Shown: in pieces, positions 1 through 11,679 of the stretch
Layout of the letters: every line of letters starts with the position of its first letter
Position numbering within the stretch: the first letter of the stretch is position 1
Notes under the pieces: generated by a model
What the model saw: the letters and a program-made list of their open reading frames with translations, nothing else
What the model was told of the DNA's origin: nothing
Databases searched by the model: none
Position numbers and translations under genes: made by a program
NCBI RefSeq assembly: GCF_029784135.1
Contig: NC_073744.1
Location: forward strand, 14,178,929-14,242,928
Direction of reading: 5' to 3'
From: Toxorhynchites rutilus septentrionalis
Lineage: Eukaryota; Arthropoda; Insecta; Diptera; Culicidae
DNA length: 64,000 nucleotides

Positions 1-20
1 ATCAAATACGAATTCGAAAT

Positions 21-93
21 TTTTCGTTCATACAATATTATCTCAGTACTGATAGGACCATTCAGTATTGAGATAATATTGTATGAACGAAAA
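21..93. repeat. Near-perfect hairpin, 32-bp arms
   Basis: Arms 21-52 and 62-93 are complementary at 31 of 32 positions, with a 9-nt loop (53-61). The size and loop would suit a small-RNA precursor or a tiny foldback element. No target duplication is obvious. Confidence 0.8.
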
Positions 94-780
94 GTATAAA
101 TATCAAAACGTTATAAAAATGAAATGGAATATAGTTGATAACGTTAATTGGATTTGCTATATTTGAACAAACAGAAAGAAATCGATTTCTCATTTCTTCC
201 CGATATTTTTGTCCACTGCATCTACATACATCGAAATACAAATTTCTTTGTAAAATATTCCGTGTAAATCCATGTAAATTGTGCTTTAAAGTGGTTTATA
301 TCCCATCTTCATGCATTGATATTTCACGATTTTAAAGAATTTCAAAAATCGCCTAAAAATTGCGACTTTGCACTCTGTTTGCTCAATTTTTTTTTCGAGT
401 GTGAAAAAGTTCTATTTCCATTTTCGTTAAATTTATTAATTTCCCTCCTACAACTTATATACATTTTAGCCCATATCTTTTCGCAGACTCTTTTCCGACC
501 AACGAAATTTGGCTGAAAATGGAGAAAAGTATTCTCTATCCAATGAGTATTATCTCAAAAATGTGTTTTGGGTCCTTTCAAATAACTTTTTAAAATTTTC
601 TTTAATTTAATTAATTTCCCCCAAACAAGTTGCATAGGTTGATGCGAATATAACTTGAAACCTGTTTGTATTCTTTCAGTATTTTACTGATACGCTACAG
701 ACTTTCCTACAAACTGTTTTACTATATTTTCTATTCGTGTTTAAAGCAAAAGAATGCTGGATAAATTTCCTGTCTAATGG
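94..780. other. Intergenic sequence with no recognised feature
   Basis: A+T-rich with many homopolymer runs and only short, random-looking frames. A phrase about a gggggcacattcggacac motif begins near 790. That motif resembles the termini of the pogo-type repeats elsewhere in the window. Confidence 0.4.
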
Positions 781-937
781 TAGGGGAGAGGGGGGCACAT
801 TCGGACACTTTCTTTTCTTGATTTTTATGATTTTTTGTAAATTTAAAAAAAATTCGATTTTTTCGAATTTTTTCAAATTGCCTTCCTGTCCTGGGGCACT
901 TTCGGACAACGAAAAAAAAATTAAAATTTCATGTTTA

Positions 938-1510
938 TCAACAATTACTTCCGTTTCCTCTTATTTCCAGCATATTCTGCATTTTTCTGTTTATCTGTAT
1001 TTTTCTGAAAGGAAACTGCTTGCTGTGAGAGTCAGTAAATATTCGTGATTTTGCTTTCTTCCGTTTTCGAGTGGTGGTTTTCCGCGGTGATGTTTTTGAA
1101 AAAGGTTCAACATTTTCCGGGGACAAAGTTGCCAAAGTAAAATCTATCTGTGCTGTAGACGCAATGTTTTGCAGCACTGTTGTATTACCCGATGAGTCAG
1201 TTGCTACCTGCGCTCCAGAAGGTGAAATCATTTGAGCATTCAAAATCCTTGTCTAAAAAAACTTTTCTTGAGTATGGATAGCAATCCGTCATTTTGAATC
1301 CAGCTAGGATATTACTCAGATTGAAATAAGCATTATAAGCCGCTGTAACTATACCTGAAAGGTTGGGTATAGAAATAGTTTTTCCAGGATGGTTGAGTAG
1401 CCAATCTTTCTGGGAAACTGAGAGCTTTTGTTTGAAAGGGCCCATAGCTGAAAACTCCAGCGGTTGTGAACGATTTGTGACATAAGGTGGAAAAGATACA
1501 TGAATTGTGC
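938..1510 (-). pseudogene. pogo-like (DDE_1) transposase C-terminal relic
   Basis: On the minus strand from about 1500 the translation reads SFPPYVTNRSQPLEFSAMGP, then FKQKL, DWLLNHPGKTISIPNLSGIV, IL-AGFKMTDCYPYSRKVF and DKDF. This is the conserved end of pogo/Tigger/Jerky-type transposases: the block after the last catalytic aspartate, the GPFK motif and the GF-x-x-T-G-x-x-P-x-x-R-x-x-F block. A frame change near 1240 leads to a Lys/Arg-rich tail (TTRKRKKAK). The catalytic triad and DNA-binding half are missing, so it is a dead fragment. Family knowledge: these are Tc1/mariner-superfamily cut-and-paste transposases, often domesticated. Nothing here suggests domestication. Confidence 0.7.
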
Positions 1511-4500
1511 AATTTTCTCGGCAACAGGAAAATTTTTCGAAAAAATTAGTCTCTGAATTTCAATTCAACTTAATCCGCACTATGTTCACGAAGAGTTCGT
1601 TATCTGACGATGCTTTAACATCACTGATTTTGTTTATCATGATATATCGTTTGATGATAGAGAATACTCAACCCATGAATTTCTATCAGTTGCTGTATGT
1701 GGGATTGAGTTCATTCTCATTCAACGTCACAAAGTGTACCTTTGGGTTGAGTGTACCCCTCGCAACGAATTTCAATTATTTACTGAACATCTGCGAAAAG
1801 CAGCGTCAACGCATCTGAGCATCAAATCAAAGTGTTCGCTTACTCGACTTATCACACACAAACAGCTCTTGATAGCACTTCGATAGTACTATACTGCAGC
1901 TTACGCTAAACCACTTATCTTATCCATTTGCACTAGCATCCTTCTTGCCGAGCGTCGGAAAGATAACACTTCGAGAGAAAGGAAGCTGCTCGAATGGCAA
2001 ACGATAAGCTTTTGCCTGCCTGCATCCGGTTTATAGGCAATGCAGGAAAACTTGCTCATTTCTCGAACTCTCGGGGGTGCGAATTCGAGGCTTCGTTCCG
2101 CTCAGCGGTAGCTAATGATCACGATGATGATAATTATTAGGAGAAAAAGAGCTAGACTGCTAATGAAATAAATGTCAAACGAAACGGAAACAGATGGAAG
2201 TTGTTTCGGGAGCTTTTGTGAATTTATTGGAATCTCGCAGCGGTGGGGGTAATTGAAGATAATTGGATATCGATGGAATTTGGCAGAAGCCAGAAATTTG
2301 AGCGAAAACTTCCCGATACAATCATTATAGATCGATTCTTAGCTCTCGCTGAAGAACACTCATCCACTCAGCTTATTGTGCGTCTTTCATTTCCCAAAAT
2401 GACAATAAACGGCTACCTTTCCCATCGATCACAATCGAAATGACATGTGATTGACTTCGAAACATGACAACTAGTTGATTGAGCGCTTTTATCCTCCAGC
2501 CGAACGCAATCCGGGAAATTTCTCTTCAATTATTTAATTGAAAATGTCCCACCACTTTGTCCGCTGCCGATCTATGTTTCGCTCAGCTTCGCCTCCACGT
2601 TCCAGAAATTGATTTTTATCCCTACCGAAACGACAAAGCCTTAGCCGGTATCATATTCGGCGCGGACGACGCATAAGAGCGTGAAGCAGGGGCAAAAATT
2701 AAATTTGAAAAAGTTAAACCCAAACCCCCGCTACCCGTCCTCGAGTCGAAATCCGTGTGTCGAACGCTGGTCAGAGCCAGCGAGGCCAAAAGGGCGACAT
2801 TTTTGCTCTCGCGTCACGTTCCGACTGATCTACTGCGAAAGGAAATCTTTTGATCCCTTCCCTCACGGGTCGGGATCAGGGAAGTGAAGGACAAAATAAA
2901 AAACGGGACACTGAGTCCCCCGTTAGCAGCGCGACTCCACTTCGCTTTCGATGGGTAAACATGTTTTTCAGAATGGGTTATCGGTTTGGGATTTTGATTG
3001 AAGATAAAAGCAGCCCCGGGTCGATATCCGCCGATGAATTACCTAATTGCCGTGGCTTGAAACGATTTTCCCGACCATATTGGATGTGAATATCCTTTGA
3101 TACCGTTCAATGGTTGGAGCGAGGAGAATGTATAAACGTCGAAAAGTAAAGAAGTTTGAACACTTGTTCCTTTCAAGTAATTTCATTTTGTCAATATTTC
3201 AATTGGATGTATTCCGATTGAAGGAAAGCAGCTAAGCCATGTTTACAAGCAGCATCGGATCTAATCTTACAATACTCGATTAAATTTCAACTACTAATCA
3301 TTTCGCTTTCGCATTCAACCGCCACCAAAAACTTCTACTTCCTCCTCTCGGGAGCAGAGCAAAATGTAAACAATTCGAGCCATTCCGTAATAACATTCCC
3401 CCAATTTCACCCACTCCCCCCCCATCGAAACCCATTTCAAAGCAAACGGAAACAATAAAAGCTCTGGCAGGTCCCATTAAGCCATCCCAAAATTAACAGT
3501 TGAAATATTGTAAATGATAAAATACCAGAAATACTACGGTGAAGTTGGCCATATAATGGCTCCCTTACCACCACCATCCCCACATCTGAAGACTCTGAGC
3601 GCTATGACGGAACAAACACATTTTTCACGAAAGCCGACCTCTTCGCTGTCGTCGCCAAGACGTTCCCTTTTTGGTTTGTACTAGTTTGTGGGAGAGAATA
3701 GCAGGGGAAAAAAGCATCATAACGAGAAAACCTCCAAACGGTAGAGGGAAACTGTCTCTAATTATAATTATGGCATAAATTTGCATAAAATTGAATCCTT
3801 CTCTCCATCGGTCGGAACGTTCGTCGGCAAAAGAAGGAAAACTTCACACGAAAAATCTAATACCGGGTCGAGCAGGTGCAGCGAGTGGAGGGGAGGGGAG
3901 TTTTAAAATTGGGTCGGGGTAAAACAATGGAGGAATACATACTCCCTAGACCGGAGGGGATCCCCTTTCGATCCCTTCGGTTTCATTTCGGAGAACGTTT
4001 CGAGTATGAAAACGCCACAGAGACTGTGGATGGGGTTGTGGTTGGCCTATTTGAAGATTGGAGATTTGGAATTCTGCTCGGAGGAAAACTTTTGATTCGG
4101 AGAGCACACATATGTGTTTCTAACTCTCGAAGGAACGCCAAGCGGTGGTTTATACTAAAATTTTAACATTCACCTAATATTCTCCATTCGCCATGCGAAA
4201 CACGATTGGTTTTAAAAATATGACGCTCTTACAGATGTCGACTCTGGAATGTTGAGGAGATTTACAGTAAATTTTACAGAGGGTGTAAAATGTAGACGAC
4301 AAACTGCGAATGGGTAATATACAATGTAACGATCCCATCAAAGCGGCTCGCAAAACGTTTAGTCTTGCATGAATCAACAGCTCGAAAGCTGAATACACAA
4401 ACGTGATGCACTTCGAATGACCGTTTTAAATTACCCATGCTCAAAACCCGTCGCTCCGGTTTCATAAGGAACCATCTAAAGAACCGAACCGATTGTATGC

Positions 4501-5210
4501 ATTCAACTGGAATCGCTTGTAAAATGTTTTATGTCCGTACTCCGCACATTTAAAACGACGCCGCGCGAAAGGCAGCGGCAGGAGGGGGGGCGGTATCTTA
4601 ATTGGATTTCCGGTTGTGGGAAAGAGTCCTCCCTTATGTACCATCTCTTCATCTTAGGTTCCGCCGCAAAATGAACTGAGCCCCTGTATGTACGCAATAT
4701 TTCATCGTTCGCTTCACTTCGGCTTCTTTGGCTCCACGCTTGAGTTTAGAATTTGCGCTTGGTTGATGGGCCGGAACGGACGGGTGGTTAGGAACTCCTG
4801 GAAAAATTTACGCCCAACAGCTCGTTTCGGGTTTCCGGTGTAATGCAAATGAATAGATTGGTGTTGGTTTTTTAGATTTTTTTTTTTACAAACGAAGGTA
4901 AAATGGACTAACCCTTAATCGGTGATGCCTTGCCATTTAAATTAACACAGATATACGGTTTAATAGACCGCCTTTAATTGATTATCATTCTATCGAAGTT
5001 TGGTTTCGATCTGCCCTGCTCATTGTAAGTCCGATGGAAAAATGAATGGCTTGTTTAGACGGGTGACTGGACGAATATCTGTTTAAGAAACACTGAATTA
5101 AATCAAATTTCATTGTAACCGTTCAGCATCGTAAGGTATCGAAGAAGATTGTAACAGAACCACAATCATCTTATTTCGATTCATAACGCTATTGACGAAT
5201 TTTATGCCAA
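1511..5210. other. Unique-looking intergenic DNA
   Basis: Less A+T-rich than the repeats and free of the window's repeat families. It has short runs of C (3416-3422) and no ORF with recognisable domains. The open frames at 2681-3089 and 3876-4166 have no start context, splice logic or family motif. It could hold regulatory DNA downstream of the adhesion gene, which the sequence alone cannot show. Confidence 0.4.
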
Positions 5211-5229
5211 CTCGACTGGCCGTTGGCAG

Positions 5230-5760
5230 CACTATCTCAGATAGCAGTTAAAGGAGTATTCTAGTCTAGAAATTAAAAAAAAATCCTTCATATTTCTGTA
5301 GTTTAGGCATACTAGAATATACCCTAGTGAGGACTTATCGAAAATCCTATTATTTACCGAGCTAGAGCCACTTTAGTGATGCGGTATCTAACCTGGTACG
5401 GTCATAGCAATGAACTTCAAACGCTTTTTTCTCGAAAATAGTTTTTTCAAACTGGCGTAAACGATATCTCAAGTTCTACTGAACCGATTCATGTCAAATT
5501 TATATGTGTACAATCTGCAGGGATATCTCTATTGCATGAACCTATAAAAATGATATTTTTTTAAAATTTACTATTTTTAAAAATCAGGAAACGGAAGAAA
5601 AAAAGTTTCAAGCCGCATAAACCGCAGAAGGGCTGCAATCGTGTACGCCATGACACAACTTTTTTTTTAACTCCCTCACTTCATCAGCTCGTAATTGTTC
5701 TAGTTGTGAATGTTTTTTGTCCGTTCAATTTATGTTTTATTGTTTTTATATATATATATA
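5230..5760. repeat. Probable MITE-like repeat (unclassified)
   Basis: It has phrases typical of dispersed insect repeats, such as aaactggcgtaaacgatat and tactgaaccgattcat, an inner palindrome ttctagtctagaa (5259-5271), and a (TA)n run at about 5747-5763. Termini were not located. Confidence 0.35.
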
Positions 5761-5988
5761 TATGATGGCCCTCCACTTACCCCGTACATGGAAATTTATA
5801 TGTTTGGGCAAATTTATCTAAAAAGATAATTTTAAATTAATTTCTTTGAAAGCTAATGTCCTTGCATTGTCTTTGATTCCTATGTACGTCCATCAAAACC
5901 TTTTTTAAATTTTTTTTTTTTTTTTTTGCTGCATCATCATATTTTTACATTTCAACAAAACAGTTCAAACGCAAACACAACCACTTAT

Positions 5989-8796
5989 TTACAAAGCCAC
6001 ATTAGTTCTGACAAATGTCACACAATTCCGTTTGAACTCATTCACACTAGCTTCTTTCATTTGTACCGGTAGCATATTATAAAGCCTTATCCCTTTGTAG
6101 AACAGTGAATTCTGAGTGCTTGCTAGCAGAAACGATGCCGTACGGATGTTATTAGCAGATCTTGTACTATATCGGTAGATGTCCCTTCCTCTTATTATCC
6201 TGGACGTCAAGTATGCTGGAGCTGAACCTTTTGCAATTTTGTGTATCAGTAGTAGCGTGAGATACGTCACGCGTTGCTTTACTGAGAGCCATTGGAGTGT
6301 TCGAAGCATCAACAGAACGGGAGTCCTTCGATCGCATTGCAGGATTATACGCATGATCTTGTTTTGGATTTTCTGGAGGCGACGCATTTGCTGATCATTG
6401 GCGAGATACAAGATTGATGGGCAGAAATCTATGTGCGGTGATATCAGGGCTTTGTACAAGTGAATCAAACTCCACTGCGATAAATCTTTCTTTAGTCGAC
6501 AGAGAACTCCAAACTTCTTCGCAATCTTTTTCACTGTGTGGTCAATATGGCTTTTGAAGCTTAGTTTATCATCTATTATAACACCTAAGTATTTAATTTC
6601 ACAAACACGTTCTAACAAACGATTATCAATCGTCACATTCACACTTTCACTATACACTGACTTATTGCTAATTAACATGTATTTTGTTTTGTCAATGTTC
6701 AGCTTCAATTTCTTAAATTTCAGCCATTTGGCCAAGTTTGAAAGATCACAGTTCAATTTTTCAGTAGCAGCAATAGCATTGTCGGAAGAAATGTATATCA
6801 CAGTATCGTCGGCAAATAGGTTTATATCACAGTGCTTTAGTATTCTCTTTAAGTCGTTAATATATAAAATAAACAAAATAGGACCTAACACACTGCCTTG
6901 AGGCACACCAATATTTGTCTCTTTGGTATTGGATATCACAGAATTGTACTTGGTCCTTTGAGTTCGACTGTCAAGGTAGGATACAAACCATTGTAGAACA
7001 GTGTCAGTAATACCATACTTTGTAAGAGTGTTCAGTAGTTTTCTTCTCGATATCGTCTCAAAAGCCCTTTTCAAGTCTAAAAACACCGCAATCACATTTT
7101 GCTTCTTCTCGAAGGTCTCCTTCCATTTTACAAGGACTAGGTTTAAAGCACTTTCACAAGAATGTTTCTCACGGTATCCAGATTGTTCAGGAACTAGAAG
7201 GTCGTTTACTACAATGTATTCCAGCAACTGTTCCTTGACGATTAGCTCCAACACTTTCTCGTACACTGGAAGCATGTTTATCGGGCGATGTTCTTCTGCT
7301 TTCACTGTTCCATTCACCTTCTCGATGGGCACTACCACCGATTCTTTCCATGAGTCAGGTACATTTCCAGTGGCCAAAGAGTCGTTTATAATATTTAACA
7401 GGGGTACTTCAATAGCTTCAAATGCATCTTTCAAGATTCTGGAATTGATCTCATCAGATCCTGATTTTTCCTCCAGCGACCAAACCACCGTTTTGAGTTT
7501 TTCAAGAGTGATTGATTGAAACTTCGACAGCTTACTACCAGTGAAATTTTCTGTCAGTTCTAATGGTTCGTCTACCTCATCTATTGAGTCACTGATATCC
7601 TCGATGCTACTCACAAAATATTCGTTGAACTTTTCAGCAATGACCTGCTCGTCACTCACTTCTTCTCCATTAAAGTTAATAGCTTGAGGGTGGACTAGCT
7701 TAGGTTTGATCATTTTTTTCAAGATCTTCCATAGCTCTTTGGTGTTATGTTTGTTTACTTCTATCGATTGCTGCACGTATTCATGCCTTGTTCTCTTCAG
7801 TGTACATGCATATTCGTTCCGGTGGACTTTGTATGTTTGCCAAGCTTGGTCAGAGCGTTGTTGGAGGAATTTTCTATATGTAGCATCTCGTTTTCGCTTC
7901 ATTCGCTGTAACTCTACGGTGTACCACTTGTTTGTGTTTTTCAATTTAACAAACTTGACAACCACTAGTTGATTAACACATATTTTCAGTACTTCAATGA
8001 AGCCGCTAGCTTTCTCATGGAAGTTGTTTAAACTCACTACTTCTGACAATTTTTCCCTTAATAAATTCAAAAGGGCAGTACGGCTATAGTTTTTCCAACA
8101 CTTAATTTTCACGTCAGTTTCATCAACTTTGTCCAAGCTACCGTCAAGAGACACACACAAAGTTTCGTGGTCAGATATCTTAAAATCCGGTACAACACAA
8201 ACATTGATATCACAGTTCGAGAATATTAGGTCAATTAATGTTTGACTAGTACGGGTTATACGTGTGCATTGTTGGACTAGTTGCATGAGTCCTTGCGCTT
8301 CAGCCACAAGCTTTAACTGGGAAGCATCTCGTGAATTGAACCAGTTGATGTTGAAATCGCCAGCAAGTAGTGTGAATTTGGACAGATCAACGATTTCTTC
8401 CAACCACGAATCCTCCAAAATTCGCAGAAATATCGAATCGCTTGCTCCCGGTGAATGATATAAGACTCCATAATGACCGGGCTTCATACCATTCAGGATC
8501 TCAATCGCCACGATCCAGTTTTTGTCGGCTTGCTCTCTGAAGATTAGTCGATGTCTCAAGCTAGAATGGACGTACATCATGACACCACCGGTATGTCTGG
8601 AGTCCGAGTAGCAACTTATTATTTTGTATCCATTGATCTGGAAATGATCATCTCCTATGGTTTCAGTGACGTGTGTTTCATTGATCATAACCAGTTTTGG
8701 TTTCAGGGTTTCTACAAGAAGACGAACTTCAACGAAATTTGTAGATAATCCACCACAATTTAGATAGATTACCGGATGATAATCTTCCGTAACCAT
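5989..8796 (-). CDS. LINE ORF2: endonuclease-reverse transcriptase
   Basis: 935 residues without an internal stop. The enzyme nicks target DNA and primes reverse transcription there. The N-terminal APE-type endonuclease shows LNCGGL (about 13), INETH (about 39), LLAGDFNINW (about 143-152) and KISDHETL (about 206-213). The RT domain shows SLEEKSGSDEI, the finger motif EHRPINMLPV, VFLDLKRAFE with the first catalytic Asp, GVPQGSVLGPILF (about 630) and LFADDTVIY (about 658) with the catalytic DD. A thumb and C-terminal region follow. All core motifs look intact, so the enzyme could be functional even if the 5' end is not. Confidence 0.93.
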   Translation of the reverse strand: MVTEDYHPVIYLNCGGLSTNFVEVRLLVETLKPKLVMINETHVTETIGDDHFQINGYKIISCYSDSRHTGGVMMYVHSSLRHRLIFREQADKNWIVAIEILNGMKPGHYGVLYHSPGASDSIFLRILEDSWLEEIVDLSKFTLLAGDFNINWFNSRDASQLKLVAEAQGLMQLVQQCTRITRTSQTLIDLIFSNCDINVCVVPDFKISDHETLCVSLDGSLDKVDETDVKIKCWKNYSRTALLNLLREKLSEVVSLNNFHEKASGFIEVLKICVNQLVVVKFVKLKNTNKWYTVELQRMKRKRDATYRKFLQQRSDQAWQTYKVHRNEYACTLKRTRHEYVQQSIEVNKHNTKELWKILKKMIKPKLVHPQAINFNGEEVSDEQVIAEKFNEYFVSSIEDISDSIDEVDEPLELTENFTGSKLSKFQSITLEKLKTVVWSLEEKSGSDEINSRILKDAFEAIEVPLLNIINDSLATGNVPDSWKESVVVPIEKVNGTVKAEEHRPINMLPVYEKVLELIVKEQLLEYIVVNDLLVPEQSGYREKHSCESALNLVLVKWKETFEKKQNVIAVFLDLKRAFETISRRKLLNTLTKYGITDTVLQWFVSYLDSRTQRTKYNSVISNTKETNIGVPQGSVLGPILFILYINDLKRILKHCDINLFADDTVIYISSDNAIAATEKLNCDLSNLAKWLKFKKLKLNIDKTKYMLISNKSVYSESVNVTIDNRLLERVCEIKYLGVIIDDKLSFKSHIDHTVKKIAKKFGVLCRLKKDLSQWSLIHLYKALISPHIDFCPSILYLANDQQMRRLQKIQNKIMRIILQCDRRTPVLLMLRTLQWLSVKQRVTYLTLLLIHKIAKGSAPAYLTSRIIRGRDIYRYSTRSANNIRTASFLLASTQNSLFYKGIRLYNMLPVQMKEASVNEFKRNCVTFVRTNVAL

Positions 8797-8802
8797 TAGT
8801 TG

Positions 8803-9633
8803 CTATTGGTTTCGTTCAAGCAGCTGTCGTTTTCTAGCAACCAGTTTTTTATAAACAGCACATTCGTTGCTGTATGCAAAATGCTTCGTGCACAAATTTA
8901 ACTTCCGACTTTTATTCATTCTATCACAGTTGGCGCAGCAAACTGTTTCCGATTGGCACTCGCCTGTTTTATGGGCACCAGCACATTTTGCGCAGGTCTC
9001 AGAATTTGGACAAATCGTGCTTTTGTGATTGAAATCACAGCATTTGAAGCACCGTATGATTCCAAAACACTCTGCAACCTGGCATCGTTCCCAACCGACA
9101 TTCACTCTCCCTAAATTGAGAAGTTCTTCGTGACTCTTGGCATCGAATTCCACAACAAACGTGAATGAGAAGTGATTTTTATAGCGTGTTATCAACTTGA
9201 ACTCAAACCGCTTCGGTAAATCATTCTGCTCCTCCAAAGCTTTGATCAACTGTTCTTCATTCAACTCATCAGACACTCCTATAATTTTTAGTCTTGGTCG
9301 CATTGGTTTTGGGACGATGACGTCATATTCTCCCCCACATTTCTCTTTAACCGAATTCACCAAAGAACTAACATTTTCCCCTGTTTTCACTTCCAGAATG
9401 ACAGAGCCATCCCGCCCCTCACGTACAGCATTAATTTGATTTGCGGAGCGATCGATTTTTTCTTTCAAACTCTGCTTCGTGGTTTTCGCCGATTGTTTCA
9501 CATTGTTAAAAGATAGATGAACAAATAATGAGATAATAGATAGTAAAGATATTCTTTGTGAGTTTTCGATTGAGCAGTCATCGAGTACAATCGCATTCGT
9601 CGTGGCTCCGTGCTCTTGTATAAAGTGAAACAA
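8803..9633 (-). CDS. LINE ORF1: gag-like zinc-knuckle protein
   Basis: 276 residues. ORF1 proteins of this kind bind the element RNA and form the RNP. From about residue 100 there is an RRM-like region (PRLKIIGVSDELNEEQL, FTFVVEFDAKSHEELL). Two clear knuckles follow: CFKCCDFNHKSTIC (C-x2-C-x4-H-x4-C) and CAKCAGAHKTGEC (C-x2-C-x3-H-x4-C), then a further cysteine cluster. The first 60 or so residues look unlike the family and the listed start may be in flanking DNA, so the true N-terminus is probably lost. The stop TAG is six bases before the ORF2 ATG, which fits reinitiation. Confidence 0.85.
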   Translation of the reverse strand: MFHFIQEHGATTNAIVLDDCSIENSQRISLLSIISLFVHLSFNNVKQSAKTTKQSLKEKIDRSANQINAVREGRDGSVILEVKTGENVSSLVNSVKEKCGGEYDVIVPKPMRPRLKIIGVSDELNEEQLIKALEEQNDLPKRFEFKLITRYKNHFSFTFVVEFDAKSHEELLNLGRVNVGWERCQVAECFGIIRCFKCCDFNHKSTICPNSETCAKCAGAHKTGECQSETVCCANCDRMNKSRKLNLCTKHFAYSNECAVYKKLVARKRQLLERNQ

Positions 9634-10640
9634 AATGGTCTTTTTTGGAAAAAATACTACAGTTGCAGAAAATTTGAATTATGTTTTCATTATTACTGAT
9701 TGTATCGTTTTTTTTTATAGTTTTCATAGTCTCGGGACCAAAGGCGCTTTTTTTTATATTTTTTCTGGAAAACTGAGAATTTTTCACATAGCATATGTCG
9801 AAACCACGGAGGCGTTTTTTTCGTTTTTGATTTATTGTTTTTCAAAGATAACCAATGGTCCAAAAAATCATTTTTTCCCATTTTTTCCACTACTAAAAAA
9901 CATAACTTTTGATCTACTGGACCGATTCAGATGATCGACATATCAAATTAAAGCCAATAAGCTAGGCTTGTTTGAAAAAATATTACACTCTGAATAGAAA
10001 TGGATTTTGTTTTCGTAATTACTGATTGTATTTTTTTCCTATAGCTTACATCGTTTCGCGACCAAGAGCGCCATTATTTTTTTCATTTTTTTTCTGAAAG
10101 CTGAGGTTTTTTCACAAAATATATCCGAATACCAGAGAGGTGTTATTTATCGAAGTTAACATGTTCTCAGTTTTCGTTCAATATTTCTATGCGACTAGAC
10201 TGGATGTATGTGACTATTTTTTTCCCCCTTGTTGGGTGTGAACCACTGCGTCCATTATTTTGATCTATTGTGGTATAATTATGTGACTATAATCAAATTA
10301 ATTGACAAGTGTGTTATTTTTTCAAGAAGCTAGTAGTCTTTAATTTGATATGTCGATCATCTGAATCGGTCCAGTAGTTCAAAAGTAATAATTTTTTGAA
10401 AAAAGGCATTTTTGGGTAAACAGGTAAACATGAATTTTTGAAAAATCATTACTCAAAAAGGAAAAAAAACGCCTCCCTGGTTTCGAGATATGTTATGTGT
10501 AAAAATCCTCAGCTTTTCATAAAAAATATAAAAATATAGCGCCTTTGGTCCCGAGACTATAAAAACTATAAAAAACAAATACAATCAATAATGACAAAAC
10601 CAAAACCTGAAAGTTTTGCAAGCGTAGCTTTTTCCCAAGA
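9634..10640. repeat. Clustered, partly inverted copies of the 'tcccgagactat' MITE family
   Basis: Phrases shared with 18.86-19.6 kb, 29.3-30.0 kb and 63.1-63.6 kb occur here. These are ggtcccgagactat with aatacaatcaat beside it, and gatcatctgaatcggtccag (10357-10376) with its reverse complement near 9911-9936. Part lies in minus orientation (9640-10150) and part in plus (10330-10640), so at least two copies sit head to head. Confidence 0.65.
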
Positions 10641-10744
10641 ATGACTAGCTTATAAGATTTAATTTGAAATATCGACTGTCTAAATCGGTTCAGTAGTTCA
10701 CAAGTTATGAATTGTTGAAAAATGTCATGAATGAATCCATTAAT

Positions 10745-11624
10745 AAAATTAGTAAAAAAACTTTTTAAGTTAAACGGTTTCATTGTGATTAAACATAATA
10801 ATATACTAAAAGCTAGAAAATAATTAGGCAAGTAGCAGTTAGCATTTATCACACCTCTCCTTTATTAGTCTAGGTTATTGATAAGACTAAAATAAAATCG
10901 TGGGACATATGATGAAGTCGCTAATTGTGGATAATTTGAAATCCAACGTGTCCCACGATTTTATTTTAGTCTTATCAATGCCCTAGACTAATGAAGAAGA
11001 GGTGTGATAGCTGCTAACTGCTACTTGCCTAATTATTTTCTAGCTTTTAGTACATTATGTTTTTTTTTAATTTTTTTTATCCCATTTATTTATTCATCAG
11101 GCTCATTAGCATTTTATCTGTAACAGAGCCGGGCTTTTTTTTATCGTGTACATGTACATATGTTTTATGTTTCTATAAATTGTAAATTACACAGTAGTAG
11201 TAGTAGCCATTTATGCGTTAGGTTTTTCCGTTCCATTACATTATGGTAAATTACACTGTAGTAGCCATTTAGGCGTAAGGGTATTCTATCTGTTCTTCCA
11301 TTGTTCAGCAGACCGGACAGCGGAGACAGTTGATATTGATCATTATTGGGTTATTTATAAAACAGCAGCCCGATGTTTCTTGCAGAGCAGAGCAGTTGTT
11401 CATGGAAGTATCTAATTTCGACCGTGGATCGTTCTCCATCGCGGATGATGGTTGCGTAGACGTAGTTATTCTATAACAACACAAAGATGGTCAATTGAGG
11501 GCCCTGAGGTTGAACTCACGATCGATCGCTTGGTAAACGAACGCGTAACCCAGTGGCTACGAAGACCCCCTTATGTTTAATCACAATGAAACCGTATAAC
11601 TTAAAAAGTTTTTTTTACTCATTT
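10745..11624. mobile_element. Palindromic foldback MITE split by a SINE
   Basis: The left arm (10745-10907) pairs with the right arm (10949-11060 continuing at 11571-11624) over about 165 bp, with a 41-bp centre. The right arm is interrupted by the SINE at 11061-11570; removing it restores the pairing through tttaatcacaatg. This dates the MITE before the SINE. Confidence 0.85.
11061..11570 (-). mobile_element. tRNA-derived SINE, copy 1 (near full length)
   Basis: Reading the minus strand, the head at 11570 starts GGGGGTCTTCGTAGCCACTG with a tRNA-like A-box region. A B-box-like GAGTTCAACCTC follows, and the body matches the copies at 23.6 and 29.4 kb (gctcattagcattttatctg, ccatttaggcg). The element ends in an A-rich tail (T run at 11059 onward). 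TTATGTTT flanks both ends. Confidence 0.8.
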
Positions 11625-11679
11625 TACTTTCTAGTTTTTAGTACATTATCTGTTTCTTTAGAATATTTCTCTACAGTAA

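Larger units (their letters stand above)
5911..9633 (-). mobile_element. Non-LTR retrotransposon (CR1/L2-like), both ORFs open
   Basis: The element reads on the minus strand: ORF1 (9633-8803), ORF2 (8796-5989), a short 3' UTR and an oligo(A) tail seen as a T run at 5911-5927. The 3' end is intact. The 5' end is probably truncated because another repeat family begins at about 9634. The clade assignment rests on the RT signature (GVPQGSVLGPILF, LYINDL, FADDT) and on the ORF1 zinc knuckles. It could also be placed near Daphne or Crack. It lies in intergenic DNA downstream of the adhesion gene. Confidence 0.88.

Noticed and set aside
3876..4166. 96-residue plus-strand frame
   Set aside because: A single open frame in unique DNA without domain, codon-bias signal or neighbouring exon; chance cannot be excluded.
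7001..7519. 172-residue plus-strand frame
   Set aside because: It is the antisense shadow of the LINE reverse transcriptase.
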